Source: Chitinophagaceae bacterium
GTDB taxonomy: Bacteria; Bacteroidota; Bacteroidia; Cytophagales; Cytophagaceae
Length of the DNA stretch: 63,518 nucleotides
Direction of reading: 5' to 3'
NCBI GenBank assembly: GCA_028288365.1
Contig: JAQBNU010000070.1
Coordinates: forward strand, 1 to 63,518
Shown: piece by piece, positions 1 through 8,318 of the stretch
Layout: every line of letters starts with the position of its first letter
Numbering within the stretch: position 1 is the stretch's first letter
The notes under the pieces: model-generated
Told to the model about the DNA's origin: nothing
Databases searched by the model: none
The model's input: only the letters and a program-made list of their open reading frames with translations
Translations under genes and position numbers: made by a program

Positions 1-575
1 ATTTAATCGGAAGCAAAAAATTAATTTCTCTCTATGTATTGGGAGGCCTTGTAGCAGGATTGACCTATATGTTGGTCACCAATTACATTCCGTTTTTTCA
101 AGAACATTCTGCAGGGAATCTGGTCGGCGCCTCAGGCAGCGTATACGCGGTAGTGGTTGGAGCCGCCGCCATTTCACCTTCGTATCGTTTTCACCTGGTA
201 TTTATCGGACCTGTTAAAATTTCCTATATCGCTTTGGCTTATGTGTTCTTCTCTTTTATCGGAACAGTAGGTGCTAATCCCGGAGGAAATGTCGCTCACT
301 TAGGAGGTGCCTTGCTTGGTTTTATTTTTGTCAGTCAATTGAGAAAAGGCAATGACTTAGGGAAACTCATCTTCACTCCCTGGAATAAAATCAAAGGCAT
401 TTTCGATCGCAGCGCTCGCATTAAAGTTTCTTATAAAAACGATGCGACATCAGGAAAATCACGTCAGGCACAGCAGGCAGAGATCGATGCCATACTGGAT
501 AAAATATCCCGTTCAGGATATGAAAGCTTGAACAAAGAAGAAAAACGAAAATTGTTTGAGGCAAGCCAACAGTAG
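1..575 (+). CDS. Rhomboid family intramembrane serine protease, C-terminal part
   Basis: The reading frame is open from base 3, so the 5' end lies outside the window and 190 residues are visible. Rhomboids cleave transmembrane substrates within the membrane using a Ser-His dyad. The serine motif GASGSVYAV and the later histidine motif NVAHLGGALLGF are both present, each in a hydrophobic helix, so the protein should be catalytically competent. After the last membrane segment comes a soluble tail of about 80 residues ending in a helical stretch (SRSGYESLNKEEKRKLF) that I associate with Bacteroidota rhomboids. The TTG at 39 is not a credible start because the rhomboid helix pattern continues upstream of it (LIGSKKLISLYV). 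The substrate is unknown. Confidence 0.9.
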   Translation, partial: LIGSKKLISLYVLGGLVAGLTYMLVTNYIPFFQEHSAGNLVGASGSVYAVVVGAAAISPSYRFHLVFIGPVKISYIALAYVFFSFIGTVGANPGGNVAHLGGALLGFIFVSQLRKGNDLGKLIFTPWNKIKGIFDRSARIKVSYKNDATSGKSRQAQQAEIDAILDKISRSGYESLNKEEKRKLFEASQQ

Positions 576-578
576 GGT

Positions 579-599
579 GAACAGTAAACAGTAACGAAT
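579..599. repeat. Short heptamer repeat (N3-CAGT type)
   Basis: Directly after the rhomboid stop codon, two heptamers of the form NNNCAGT (GAACAGT and AAACAGT) stand in register, followed by a degenerate third. The same heptamer grammar builds the inverted repeat between sprA and gcvH at 21281-21402, so these appear to be pieces of one dispersed repeat family. Seen in the sequence; function unknown. Confidence 0.5.
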
Positions 600-600
600 C

Positions 601-695
601 GGGAAGGATGGCTTTGCGTTAGGGATCGAGCGGAAAGCCCGAAGCGCGTTGGATCTGAGCGGCTGGCGGACTTGCAGCGAGAGCCCGACCCCGCC
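601..695. other. GC-rich intergenic element with two similar half-units
   Basis: About 95 bases, much richer in G+C than the flanking A/T-rich spacer, lie between the rhomboid and enoyl-CoA hydratase genes. They contain two related half-units, AGCGGAAAGCCCGA at 629-642 and AGCGAGAGCCCGA at 676-688. No plausible gene overlaps it; an 82-codon minus-strand frame is a composition artefact. It resembles dispersed GC-rich intergenic elements I recall from other Bacteroidota genomes, but that resemblance is from memory. It could be a REP-like element, a structured RNA or a transcription end signal. The rest of the 576-825 spacer is A/T-rich and presumably holds the promoter of the next gene, though no clear TAnnTTTG box is visible. 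Confidence 0.5.
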
Positions 696-825
696 ATCAA
701 ATTTGTACTCACCTTAATCGATTGATTGCGGGGAAACGCCCTAGTAAGCCAAGTAAGTAATATATAATCATAACAGTATTTATCATACGATTACCAAAAT
801 CAAATCTCTCTTTAAAATAATCAAC

Positions 826-1599
826 ATGGCCATTGACCTACAAAATATTTTAACAGAAGAAAAAGACGGCATCCTGTACGTCACGATCAACAGGCCCGAC
901 AAGCTGAATGCGCTGAATCGTAAAACCATTGAAGAACTAGACAGCGTCTTTACTTACGCGCAGGAATTGCATACCGTTAGAGTCGTTATACTTACGGGTT
1001 CTGGCACTAAAGCATTTGTAGCCGGTGCGGACATCTCTGAATTTTCCTCGTTTACAGATGAAGAAGCCACCAACTTGTCTTTGTTTGGTCAAAATGTATT
1101 CAGCAAAATAGAAAGCCTTTGCAAGCCTGTCATTGCAGCCATAAACGGTTATGCATTAGGCGGCGGTTGCGAATTGGCATTGGCTTGTCACCTGCGCATC
1201 GCAAGTCAAAACGCAATGTTCGGACTTCCTGAAGTTACCTTAGGGTTAATTCCCGGATACGGAGGTACACAACGTCTTCCACTCATTGTCGGCAGAGGTA
1301 AAGCATTGGAAATGATTTTAACTGGCGCTCCCAAAGACAGCGCCTGGGCTTTACAAGCGGGACTTGTCAACCAAGTGACTGAATCCGAAAACTTATTGGC
1401 CAAAGCCACAGAAGTAGCACAACTGCTGACTACCAGAGGACCTATCGCTTTGAGAAAAGCCATTGAAGCCACACTTGATCCCATCATTGATTACCAGTTG
1501 GAAGCCAAATTATTTGGAGACTGTTTCGACACAGAAGATTTCAGAGAAGGAACTTCAGCCTTTTTAGAAAAAAGAAAGCCTGTCTACAAAGGAAAATAA
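826..1599 (+). CDS. Enoyl-CoA hydratase/isomerase (crotonase family)
   Basis: The 257-residue protein has the normal length of a monofunctional crotonase. Residues 66-72 (VAGADIS) and the segment around 108-117 (NGYALGGGCE) form the CoA-binding loop and oxyanion hole. Both catalytic glutamates of true enoyl-CoA hydratases are present: E116 in GGGCE and E136 in GLPEVTLG, followed by the hallmark IPGYGGTQRL. It should hydrate trans-2-enoyl-CoA in fatty-acid beta-oxidation. The stop codon abuts the ATG of the flippase gene with no gap, so the two are probably co-transcribed, although no functional link is obvious. The acyl-CoA dehydrogenase at 52.9 kb could act in the same pathway. The exact substrate chain length cannot be read from sequence. 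Confidence 0.9.
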   Translation: MAIDLQNILTEEKDGILYVTINRPDKLNALNRKTIEELDSVFTYAQELHTVRVVILTGSGTKAFVAGADISEFSSFTDEEATNLSLFGQNVFSKIESLCKPVIAAINGYALGGGCELALACHLRIASQNAMFGLPEVTLGLIPGYGGTQRLPLIVGRGKALEMILTGAPKDSAWALQAGLVNQVTESENLLAKATEVAQLLTTRGPIALRKAIEATLDPIIDYQLEAKLFGDCFDTEDFREGTSAFLEKRKPVYKGK

Positions 1600-3096
1600 A
1601 TGAGCAATGTCTTAAAAAGATTAGCTGGGCAAACTGCGCTTTATGGATTGAGTAGTATCCTGGGACGTACGGTAAATTTTTTACTGGTGCCTTTGCTCAC
1701 TCACTTGTTGCTGCCTCCCGAATATGGTGTCATTACTTACTTGTATGCCTATACAGGTTTTCTCAACATCATTTATTTATACGGTTTAGAAACTGGTTAT
1801 TTTCGCTTCGCCAAAAAAGATGGTGTAGGCGAAACCAATGCTTTCGCTGTTTCCTTCAGCAGTATACTCGTATCGACGGCCTTATTCTCTTTGGTATTCG
1901 TTTTATGGAGCACACAAATTGCTCAACTCGTATTGCACGAAAACCACAGCGAATACATTGTGTTACTGGCTTTGATTCTAGCAACGGACAGTTTAGCCGC
2001 TTTGCCCTTCGCGCGTTTGCGTTGGAGAGGGAAGGCTTTGCAATTTGCCACACTGAAATTATCCTCCATCTTCCTGAACATTGGCTTAACCCTGCTGTTC
2101 TTAAAAGCTATTCCTGCCTGGCTACTTCCTGCTGATCATGCGGTATATGGACTTTTGAATCCATGGATTTATTCAGATGAAGTAGCCAATATCTTATTGG
2201 CCAATTTACTGGCCAATCTTTTTCCCTTTCTTTTCTTTTGGAGTGTGATCAAAGGTTTTCATTTTACCTTGCGCAAAGACATTCGTAAAGACCTAATCGC
2301 TTATTGCATTCCACTGATGTGGATGGGACTGGCAGGCATGGTGAATGAATTGATGGATAGAATTTTGCTGGAATATGTCTTGCCTGAAAATTTCTACCCC
2401 GGACAAAAAAATTTATACGCGATAGGAGTTTATGGAGCTTGTTACAAACTATCCATGTTCATGACACTGGCCATACAAGCCTTCCGCTACGCCGCTGATC
2501 CCTTCTTTTTCTCCAAAGCATCCGATAAAAACGCGCCGGCTTTATTTGCCAAGGTCATGACCTGGTTTGTGATCAGTTGTCTTTCAATCTTTATATTAGT
2601 CAGCATCTTCCTTCCATACTTCGGTCAGTTGTTGCGTAACCCTGAATACAGACAAGGTTTATACATAGTGCCTTACCTGCTACTGGCCAATCTATTCCTG
2701 GGCATTTACTACAATCTTTCCATGTGGTACAAGTTGACCGACAAAACCATTTACGGTACTTACCTCAGTATTGGTGGTGCAGCCATCACACTACTGGGTA
2801 ATCTCTTGTTGATTCCTGTGCTAGGTTATTTTGGCAGTGCCATCACTACTTTAATATGCTACTTGTCTATGGCGTTATTGAGCTGGTACTTCGGACAAAA
2901 ATATTATCCTATTCCATATAACATTGTAAAAATAAGCGCCTACATTTTATTTGCCCTGGTGTTGGTCTTTGCCTCACAGTTTTTGCAAACCGATAACCTG
3001 TTGACAGACCTTGTTTTTCGTAGTTTATTACTACTTATTTATCCAATTGGCGTATATCTGTTTGAAATCAAAAAAATCTGGGTCAAACTATCCTAA
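1600..3096 (+). CDS. Polysaccharide/lipid-linked oligosaccharide flippase (MOP superfamily)
   Basis: A 498-residue polytopic membrane protein with roughly 12-14 hydrophobic helices. The N-terminus (LAGQTALYGLSSILGRTVNF, then LLVPLLTHLLLPPEYGVITY) is typical of the polysaccharide biosynthesis (Wzx/RfbX-like) branch of the MOP exporters, which flip undecaprenyl-linked sugar units across the inner membrane. It starts on the base after the enoyl-CoA hydratase stop codon. A sugar-1-phosphate nucleotidyltransferase follows 106 bases later, which fits a role in surface glycan assembly. MurJ-type lipid II flippases belong to the same superfamily, but their signatures are not evident. The transported glycan is unknown. 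Confidence 0.85.
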   Translation: MSNVLKRLAGQTALYGLSSILGRTVNFLLVPLLTHLLLPPEYGVITYLYAYTGFLNIIYLYGLETGYFRFAKKDGVGETNAFAVSFSSILVSTALFSLVFVLWSTQIAQLVLHENHSEYIVLLALILATDSLAALPFARLRWRGKALQFATLKLSSIFLNIGLTLLFLKAIPAWLLPADHAVYGLLNPWIYSDEVANILLANLLANLFPFLFFWSVIKGFHFTLRKDIRKDLIAYCIPLMWMGLAGMVNELMDRILLEYVLPENFYPGQKNLYAIGVYGACYKLSMFMTLAIQAFRYAADPFFFSKASDKNAPALFAKVMTWFVISCLSIFILVSIFLPYFGQLLRNPEYRQGLYIVPYLLLANLFLGIYYNLSMWYKLTDKTIYGTYLSIGGAAITLLGNLLLIPVLGYFGSAITTLICYLSMALLSWYFGQKYYPIPYNIVKISAYILFALVLVFASQFLQTDNLLTDLVFRSLLLLIYPIGVYLFEIKKIWVKLS

Positions 3097-3202
3097 AATT
3101 TTATATTTTTGAATAATAGAAGAAGGCACTGAAAATAAAAATGCAAATCGTTTGAAACATCTGCTTTCTCATAAATCGGCAATTAAACAAACACTCGTAT
3201 AG

Positions 3203-4207
3203 ATGAAGATTATTATTCCAATGGCAGGTATGGGCAAAAGAATGAGACCTCATACTCTTACTGTTCCTAAACCTTTAGTTCCTATTGTTGGTAAGCCCAT
3301 CGTCAACCGCCTGGTAGAAGACATTGCCAAAGTATGCGGAGAACAAATTACAGAAGTCGCTTTCATCATCGGCGATTTTGGAAAAGAAGTAGAAGCAAAA
3401 TTATTAAAGATTGCTGAATCCATCGGAGCCAAAGGAAGTATCTACTACCAACGCGAAGCCTTGGGAACAGCTCATGCCATTCAATGTGCCAAAGATTCTT
3501 TGTCAGGTAAAGTAGTGGTAGCTTTTGCAGATACGTTATTCAAAGCAGACTTCAAGCTGGATACTTCGAAAGAAGGCATCATCTGGGTACAACAAGTAGA
3601 AGATCCTCGCCCTTTTGGAGTCGTACAACTCAACGACAAAAACGAGATCACCCATTTCCTAGAGAAACCAGAAACATTTGTCAGCGACTTAGCCATCATT
3701 GGAATATACTATTTCAGTGACGGAGAACGTTTGAAAAAAGAAATTCAATTCGTCATCGATAACGAAATAAAAGACAAAGGAGAATATCAATTGACAAGCG
3801 CATTGGAAAACATGCGCCAGGCCGGTGTGAAATTCTTTCCTGGCCGTGTAACCGATTGGCTAGACTGTGGCAACAAAGATTCTACAGTAGATACGAATGC
3901 ACGTTACCTGGAATATGTAAAAGATCAGCAACTGGTAGCCAAGAGTGCCATACTTGAAAATTGTACCATCATTCCTCCGGTATACATTGGAGAAAAAGCA
4001 CAGATTAGAAATTCCGTTGTAGGTCCGCATGTTTCCATTGGTGACAATACCCGCGTTGAAAATAGCGTAGTGACTCGCAGCATTGTTCAAACAGAAGCAC
4101 ACATACTAAACGCACGCATACACAACTCTATGGTAGGCAACTATGCACATGTGCACGGTTCAGAAATAGACTTGAGCGTGGGAGATTACAATGTCATTAA
4201 ACTCTAA
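3203..4207 (+). CDS. Sugar-1-phosphate nucleotidyltransferase with left-handed beta-helix tail
   Basis: The N-terminal nucleotidyltransferase domain opens with a G-rich loop variant, IIPMAGMGKRMRPHT, followed by VPKPLVPIVGKPI, the phosphate- and sugar-binding signature of NTP:sugar-1-phosphate nucleotidyltransferases. The catalytic-type segment GTAHAIQCA and the EKP motif (ITHFLEKPE) are present. The last 90 residues or so carry hexapeptide-like repeats (CTIIPPVYIGEKAQI, SVVGPHVSIGD), indicating a left-handed beta-helix. At 334 residues it is shorter than GlmU and longer than RfbA. It makes an NDP-sugar, but the nucleotide and sugar cannot be fixed from sequence; dTDP- or UDP-glucose are possible. 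The 3' end overlaps the TPR gene by 17 bases. Confidence 0.85.
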   Translation: MKIIIPMAGMGKRMRPHTLTVPKPLVPIVGKPIVNRLVEDIAKVCGEQITEVAFIIGDFGKEVEAKLLKIAESIGAKGSIYYQREALGTAHAIQCAKDSLSGKVVVAFADTLFKADFKLDTSKEGIIWVQQVEDPRPFGVVQLNDKNEITHFLEKPETFVSDLAIIGIYYFSDGERLKKEIQFVIDNEIKDKGEYQLTSALENMRQAGVKFFPGRVTDWLDCGNKDSTVDTNARYLEYVKDQQLVAKSAILENCTIIPPVYIGEKAQIRNSVVGPHVSIGDNTRVENSVVTRSIVQTEAHILNARIHNSMVGNYAHVHGSEIDLSVGDYNVIKL

Positions 4208-5960
4208 ACTACACCCGTCATATGATACAGCATTTAGGCAGGTCCTTTGGGGCCTGCTTATTTTGCTTATTGCCTTTGCATGTAAAACGAAAACACCGGT
4301 GCAAAGCGCTACACAAACGCAACCTGCAAAAGGCATGCGCGAAGACGTGCGCGTTGCTTTCGAGGCCGCCTTCAACGATGGTATGAAATATTATATGATC
4401 GGCGACAACGTAGAGGCTACCAAGTCTTTTGAAAAATCAATTGTCATCAACAACACTTCGGCTGCTGCTTTTTTTGTATTGGGTAAACTTTACTTCTTAC
4501 AAAACGACATGATCAAGGCGCGCGCTTACTCTGAAGAAGCAACCGAACTGGATACTAAAAATCCTTACTACTTCGAACAGCTGGCTCACATATACGAATA
4601 CCAGCAATTGTACAACGATGCCGAAAAGACCTACCGCAAGCTCGTTGCATTGACTCCTGCAACGCCTGATTATTATTACGATCTGGCGGCCATGTCTTTT
4701 TACCAAAACAAAGTGGACGATGCGTTAAAAACATACTCTGTCATAGAAACTAAGTTTGGAAAAAACCTTGAATTGACCCGTCAAAAACAACAGTTGTTGT
4801 TGCGTTCGAATAAAATGGACGATGCCATCAAAGAAGGTGAAAGCCTAGTGAAAGCTTATCCCGACGAAATTGAATACCAAATTGCACAGGCTGAATTTTT
4901 ATACACCAACGGTAAATACGAAGACGCGCTTACTATTCTCAACAGAATTGTTCAACAGGAAGATCCGGAAAATTTATCGGCGCATTTGCATCTGGCCAAT
5001 ATCTACCAGACGCAAAACAACAATGACAAAGCCTTTGCGGAATTGATGATCGCTTTTAAAAATCCGACACTGGATCTTGATACACGCATGAAGGAGCTGG
5101 AAGATGTTGTAAAGAACGCATCCACACCGGCACTTCAGGAACAAGCGGAGGAATTGATCAAACTGACATTACTTTATTATCCGGGAGAAGCCAAAGGATA
5201 CGACATGCTTGGCGTGTTGTACCTGAAGATGAATAAAAATAAAGAAGCGTTACAAACATTAAAAAAAGCCTTGCGCTACAAAGCCGGTGATTACAACAAT
5301 TGGGTAGAAGTATTGAATTTGGAATACGCTCTTCAACAATACGACAGTTTAATCACAGACACCGATCGTGCATTGGAATTATTCCCTAACCAGGCTGTCA
5401 TCTGGTACTACGGTGGAATGGGCGCTTACATGAAAAAGGATTATCACAAAGCCGTGAAATACCTGGATCAATCTAAAAAGCTGGCCAATACACAACCGGA
5501 AGTGAAAATACTGGCGCTTTCTTTATTGGGAGATACCTATCATGAATTAAAAAATTATCCCAAGTCTGACGAGAGTTACGAAGAAGTACTGAAGCTGGAT
5601 CGTAACAACGACCATGCCTTGAACAACTACAGTTATTTTCTTTCACTGCGTAAAGAGAAGCTTGAATTGGCGTTGGAGCTTTCTGAACGTCTCATGAAAA
5701 AATATCCGGGTAATCCTTCCTACATCGATACCTACGGCTGGGTGTTGTATCAAATGAAAGATTATACCAATGCAAAAAAACACCTGGAAATAGCCATGTC
5801 CATTTCTAAAAAAGGGATCATCGTAGAACATTACGGAGATGCGTTATACCACCTGGGTGAAAAAGAAAATGCGTTGAACTACTGGAAAGAAGCCAAACAA
5901 TTGGGTGGTGCTTCTGAGTTCATCAATAAAAAAATATCCGATGGCAAAATGCATGAATAG
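4191..5960 (+). CDS. Tetratricopeptide-repeat protein, probable lipoprotein
   Basis: 589 residues. The N-terminus has a basic stretch, a hydrophobic helix (LLILLIAF) and a cysteine (FAC) at about residue 31, consistent with a lipoprotein signal although the -3 position is not ideal. From about residue 60 to the C-terminus the protein is a near-continuous array of TPR helices (for example AAAFFVLGKLYFLQNDMIKA and HALNNYSYFLSLRKEKLELA). TPR arrays are protein-interaction scaffolds. It overlaps the preceding gene by 17 bases and leads into DUF4292 and EnvC-like genes that themselves overlap, so all are probably translated from one mRNA. An envelope-assembly role is inferred from those neighbours; the specific partner is not known. 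Confidence 0.8.
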   Translation: MSLNSKLHPSYDTAFRQVLWGLLILLIAFACKTKTPVQSATQTQPAKGMREDVRVAFEAAFNDGMKYYMIGDNVEATKSFEKSIVINNTSAAAFFVLGKLYFLQNDMIKARAYSEEATELDTKNPYYFEQLAHIYEYQQLYNDAEKTYRKLVALTPATPDYYYDLAAMSFYQNKVDDALKTYSVIETKFGKNLELTRQKQQLLLRSNKMDDAIKEGESLVKAYPDEIEYQIAQAEFLYTNGKYEDALTILNRIVQQEDPENLSAHLHLANIYQTQNNNDKAFAELMIAFKNPTLDLDTRMKELEDVVKNASTPALQEQAEELIKLTLLYYPGEAKGYDMLGVLYLKMNKNKEALQTLKKALRYKAGDYNNWVEVLNLEYALQQYDSLITDTDRALELFPNQAVIWYYGGMGAYMKKDYHKAVKYLDQSKKLANTQPEVKILALSLLGDTYHELKNYPKSDESYEEVLKLDRNNDHALNNYSYFLSLRKEKLELALELSERLMKKYPGNPSYIDTYGWVLYQMKDYTNAKKHLEIAMSISKKGIIVEHYGDALYHLGEKENALNYWKEAKQLGGASEFINKKISDGKMHE

Positions 5961-6699
5961 GCTTCTCCTACTTGTTCCATTATTCTTTGTTATTCTTTCA
6001 GCCTGTCATAAACAGCCTGCTTCCTCTGCACGCGAACATTCATTAAAAAGTGACACGAGCATAAGCTGGACTCCTTTGTCTTTCAACTACCTTGTCCTTA
6101 AAAGCAAGGTGACCTACAAGACCAACGAAAGCAGCACGAACCTGACGGCTAATATTCGTATAAAAAAAGACAGCGTCATCTGGCTGTCCATCACGCCGGG
6201 CATGGGCATAGAAGTGCTGAGAGCCGTCATCACGCCTGACTCTGTCAAAATCATTAACCGCATCGATAATAAATACGATCAATACAGCATCGCTTTTATC
6301 AAGCAAACATTTGGCATTGATCTGGACTATTATAACCTGCAAAACTTAATGGTTGGAAATATCCTTCTTCCCTTAAATGAAGACGATCATGTACTCACTT
6401 CCGGCGAAACCTGGCGCATCGACCAAAAGCGCAGTGCGATGGAAGTAGTATCCATCATCTCTCGCGTGCAGAAAAAAGTAATCAGCACAGAAGCTAAAAG
6501 TGCAGACGGCAAGTATGTACTGGTCAATTATAAAGATTTTGCAGTGACCGATTCCATTCTCTTTCATCAGGAGCAGTCCTTGTTGATGAAAACAGGCAAC
6601 GATACTTCCTACTTAGAAGCGTCGCATCAGAAAATTGAATTCCCTAAAAAAAGTGTCGCCTTTCCTTTCAATGTGCCTAAGAAATATGAGAAACAATAG
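5941..6699 (+). CDS. DUF4292 family lipoprotein (LolA/LolB-like fold expected)
   Basis: I place the start at the ATG at 5941 (MAKCMNRLLLLV); the ATG at 5953 is equally possible, and an upstream GTG at 5905 is less likely. Either ATG gives a clean lipoprotein signal peptide ending in LSAC. The mature part of about 230 residues has alternating beta-strand patterns such as ANIRIKKDSVIWLSI and PKKSVAFPFNVPKKYE, matching DUF4292 proteins, which are thought to resemble the lipoprotein carrier fold of LolA/LolB. It overlaps the TPR gene upstream and the EnvC-like gene downstream. Position and family suggest outer-membrane lipoprotein or lipid handling; the actual activity is unproven. Confidence 0.75.
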   Translation: MAKCMNRLLLLVPLFFVILSACHKQPASSAREHSLKSDTSISWTPLSFNYLVLKSKVTYKTNESSTNLTANIRIKKDSVIWLSITPGMGIEVLRAVITPDSVKIINRIDNKYDQYSIAFIKQTFGIDLDYYNLQNLMVGNILLPLNEDDHVLTSGETWRIDQKRSAMEVVSIISRVQKKVISTEAKSADGKYVLVNYKDFAVTDSILFHQEQSLLMKTGNDTSYLEASHQKIEFPKKSVAFPFNVPKKYEKQ

Positions 6700-7987
6700 T
6701 TCACCGCTATACCTACTCGTATTTACATTCCTTGTTTTTTCACTTGGATCGGAGCAAGCTTTTTCTCAAACAAAAAATCGAAAGCAGCTGGAAGAGCGTA
6801 AGGGCGCTAGCTTGAAGAAGATTGAAGAAACCAATAAGATCCTTAATCAAACGAGAGAACAAAAAGAAAGTAACCTCACCAAGCTCAACCTCATCAAACA
6901 AAAAATCAAAGTACAGGAAAGTTTGATTCAAAACATCAACGAAGAAATTGAACTCTATGATGTCGAAATCAAAGAATCAGAAAACATCATCGTAGCGCTG
7001 GATCAGGACATCCAAGAAATGAAAAACGAATACGCACGCATGGTAGTCGTTGCCTATAAGTATTCAGGGACATTTGATAAACTGGCGTATGTTTTTGGAG
7101 CAGATAATTTTCGCCAAATGATGCAGCGCTATCAATACTTCAAACAATATTCTGCCATACGCACCAATGAACTTGCACAAATCGAAGCCGTGACCAAAAC
7201 GCTGGAACGCCAGCGTACAAGCCTTCTCCGGAAGAGAAATGAAAAAGCAAAATTAGCCGGATTGAAAATCCGAGAAGCTAATAATCTGAATCAGGCGAAA
7301 ACACAACACGATGAAGTATTGAAAGAATTGAGTGCAAAAGAAATACAATTGCGTGAAGAATTAGAAGAATCAAAACAGTCGCTGCTAAAACTCGAAAAGT
7401 TAATCGTTGATCTCATAGAAGAAGAACGTAAAAAAGCCATTGCTGCCGAGAAGAAAGCCGCAGCGCTAGCTGCCGCAGCGGCAAAGAAGACAACGAAAAA
7501 TTCTGCCAGTTCTAAAAAAGCAATAGCCGCAAGCAACAATGCGATGAAGACATTGAACAGCAATGTCGCTCTCTCCTCCAATTTTGCCAACAATCAGGGC
7601 AAGCTACCTTGGCCGGTGAACAAAGGAAGAATCACTCAGCATTTTGGCAAACAAGCTCATCCTGTGCTGAAAGGTGTGTATGTAGAAAATCTTGGAGTGG
7701 ACATTGTAACCGTAGCAGGCGAACAAGTAAAAGCCGTGTTTGCCGGAAAGATCATGACGGTGGCGCAAGTGCCGGGCATGAACTATGTCGTGATGATACA
7801 ACACGGAGAATTTTTCACCGTTTACGCCAAATTAAAATCAGTAACCGTCACTACTGGACAACAAGTACAGCGCAATCAGATCCTGGGTGAAGTCTACACC
7901 GATAAGAGCAATACCAGCGAAGTTCAATTCCAGATTTGGAGGAATGAACAAAAACTCGACCCGGAAAGCTGGCTGTTCGACAAATAG
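6686..7987 (+). CDS. EnvC-like coiled-coil protein with degenerate LytM/M23 domain
   Basis: Starting at the ATG at 6686 gives a Sec signal peptide ending near QAFSQT. Residues 30-250 or so form long charged coiled coils. An Ala/Lys-rich hinge follows (AAALAAAAAKK) and the C-terminal 120 residues are an M23/LytM fold (LPWPVNKGRITQHFG onward). The usual HxGxD metal motif reads NLGVD and the usual YAH motif reads YAKL, so key histidines are missing while the IQHG histidine remains. That pattern matches EnvC-type activators, which stimulate amidases rather than cut peptidoglycan themselves. A role in septal or envelope peptidoglycan remodelling is inferred. The gene overlaps the DUF4292 gene by 14 bases. 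Confidence 0.85.
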   Translation: MRNNSSPLYLLVFTFLVFSLGSEQAFSQTKNRKQLEERKGASLKKIEETNKILNQTREQKESNLTKLNLIKQKIKVQESLIQNINEEIELYDVEIKESENIIVALDQDIQEMKNEYARMVVVAYKYSGTFDKLAYVFGADNFRQMMQRYQYFKQYSAIRTNELAQIEAVTKTLERQRTSLLRKRNEKAKLAGLKIREANNLNQAKTQHDEVLKELSAKEIQLREELEESKQSLLKLEKLIVDLIEEERKKAIAAEKKAAALAAAAAKKTTKNSASSKKAIAASNNAMKTLNSNVALSSNFANNQGKLPWPVNKGRITQHFGKQAHPVLKGVYVENLGVDIVTVAGEQVKAVFAGKIMTVAQVPGMNYVVMIQHGEFFTVYAKLKSVTVTTGQQVQRNQILGEVYTDKSNTSEVQFQIWRNEQKLDPESWLFDK

Positions 7988-8041
7988 CTGGTTTTCAGTA
8001 TTTTTTAATCGTATAAAGTTTATGTGGCGGCACCAATAAAA

Positions 8042-8072
8042 TTGTTTGCGTTGGCTTTATTCCCTATCTTTG
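8042..8072 (+). promoter_or_regulatory. Predicted promoter of tatA-gatA
   Basis: TTG at 8042-8044, a 20-base spacer and TATCTTTG at 8065-8072 match the Bacteroidota consensus (TTG/TTTG, about 19-21 bases, TAnnTTTG). The expected start site is near 8079, giving a leader of about 20 bases to the tatA ATG at 8100. Confidence 0.7.
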
Positions 8073-8099
8073 TAGCCTTAACAAAAAACCTACGTCATT

Positions 8100-8318
8100 A
8101 TGGTATCTCTTACTCAATTTCTATTCCTGGGTCCGATCGGAGCATGGGAAGTGTTTCTTCTATTGACAGTCATCCTGATCTTCTTCGGAGCTAAAAAAAT
8201 ACCAGAATTGGCTCGTGGATTAGGTAAAGGAATCAGAGAATTCAAAGATGCAAGCAGCGAAGTAACAAAGAGCCTTGAAGAAGGTATGAAGGACAAAAAA
8301 GAAGACAAAAAATCATAG
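8100..8318 (+). CDS. tatA: Twin-arginine translocase subunit TatA
   Basis: This 72-residue protein has the TatA/TatE layout: a short periplasmic N-terminus, one membrane helix (AWEVFLLLTVILIFF), the FGAKKIPELARGLGKGI hinge and amphipathic helix, and a charged tail rich in Lys, Asp and Glu. TatA oligomers form the pore that exports folded proteins with twin-arginine signals. No tatC is in the window. The stop codon shares its last G with the GTG start of gatA, so the two genes are translationally coupled. A consensus promoter lies immediately upstream. TatB is a possible alternative call, but the short length favours TatA/E. Confidence 0.92.
   Translation: MVSLTQFLFLGPIGAWEVFLLLTVILIFFGAKKIPELARGLGKGIREFKDASSEVTKSLEEGMKDKKEDKKS

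Noticed and set aside
464-712. Minus-strand 82-codon frame across the GC-rich element
   Set aside because: Spans the end of the rhomboid gene and the GC-rich repeat; Ser/Arg-rich and without homologous features.
3104-3111. TATTTTTG as a promoter for the nucleotidyltransferase gene
   Set aside because: The -7 box matches but no TTG lies 19-21 bases upstream, so it was not called.
7291-7593. Ala/Phe-rich minus-strand frame in the EnvC-like gene
   Set aside because: It is the complement of the Ala/Lys-rich hinge of the real protein.
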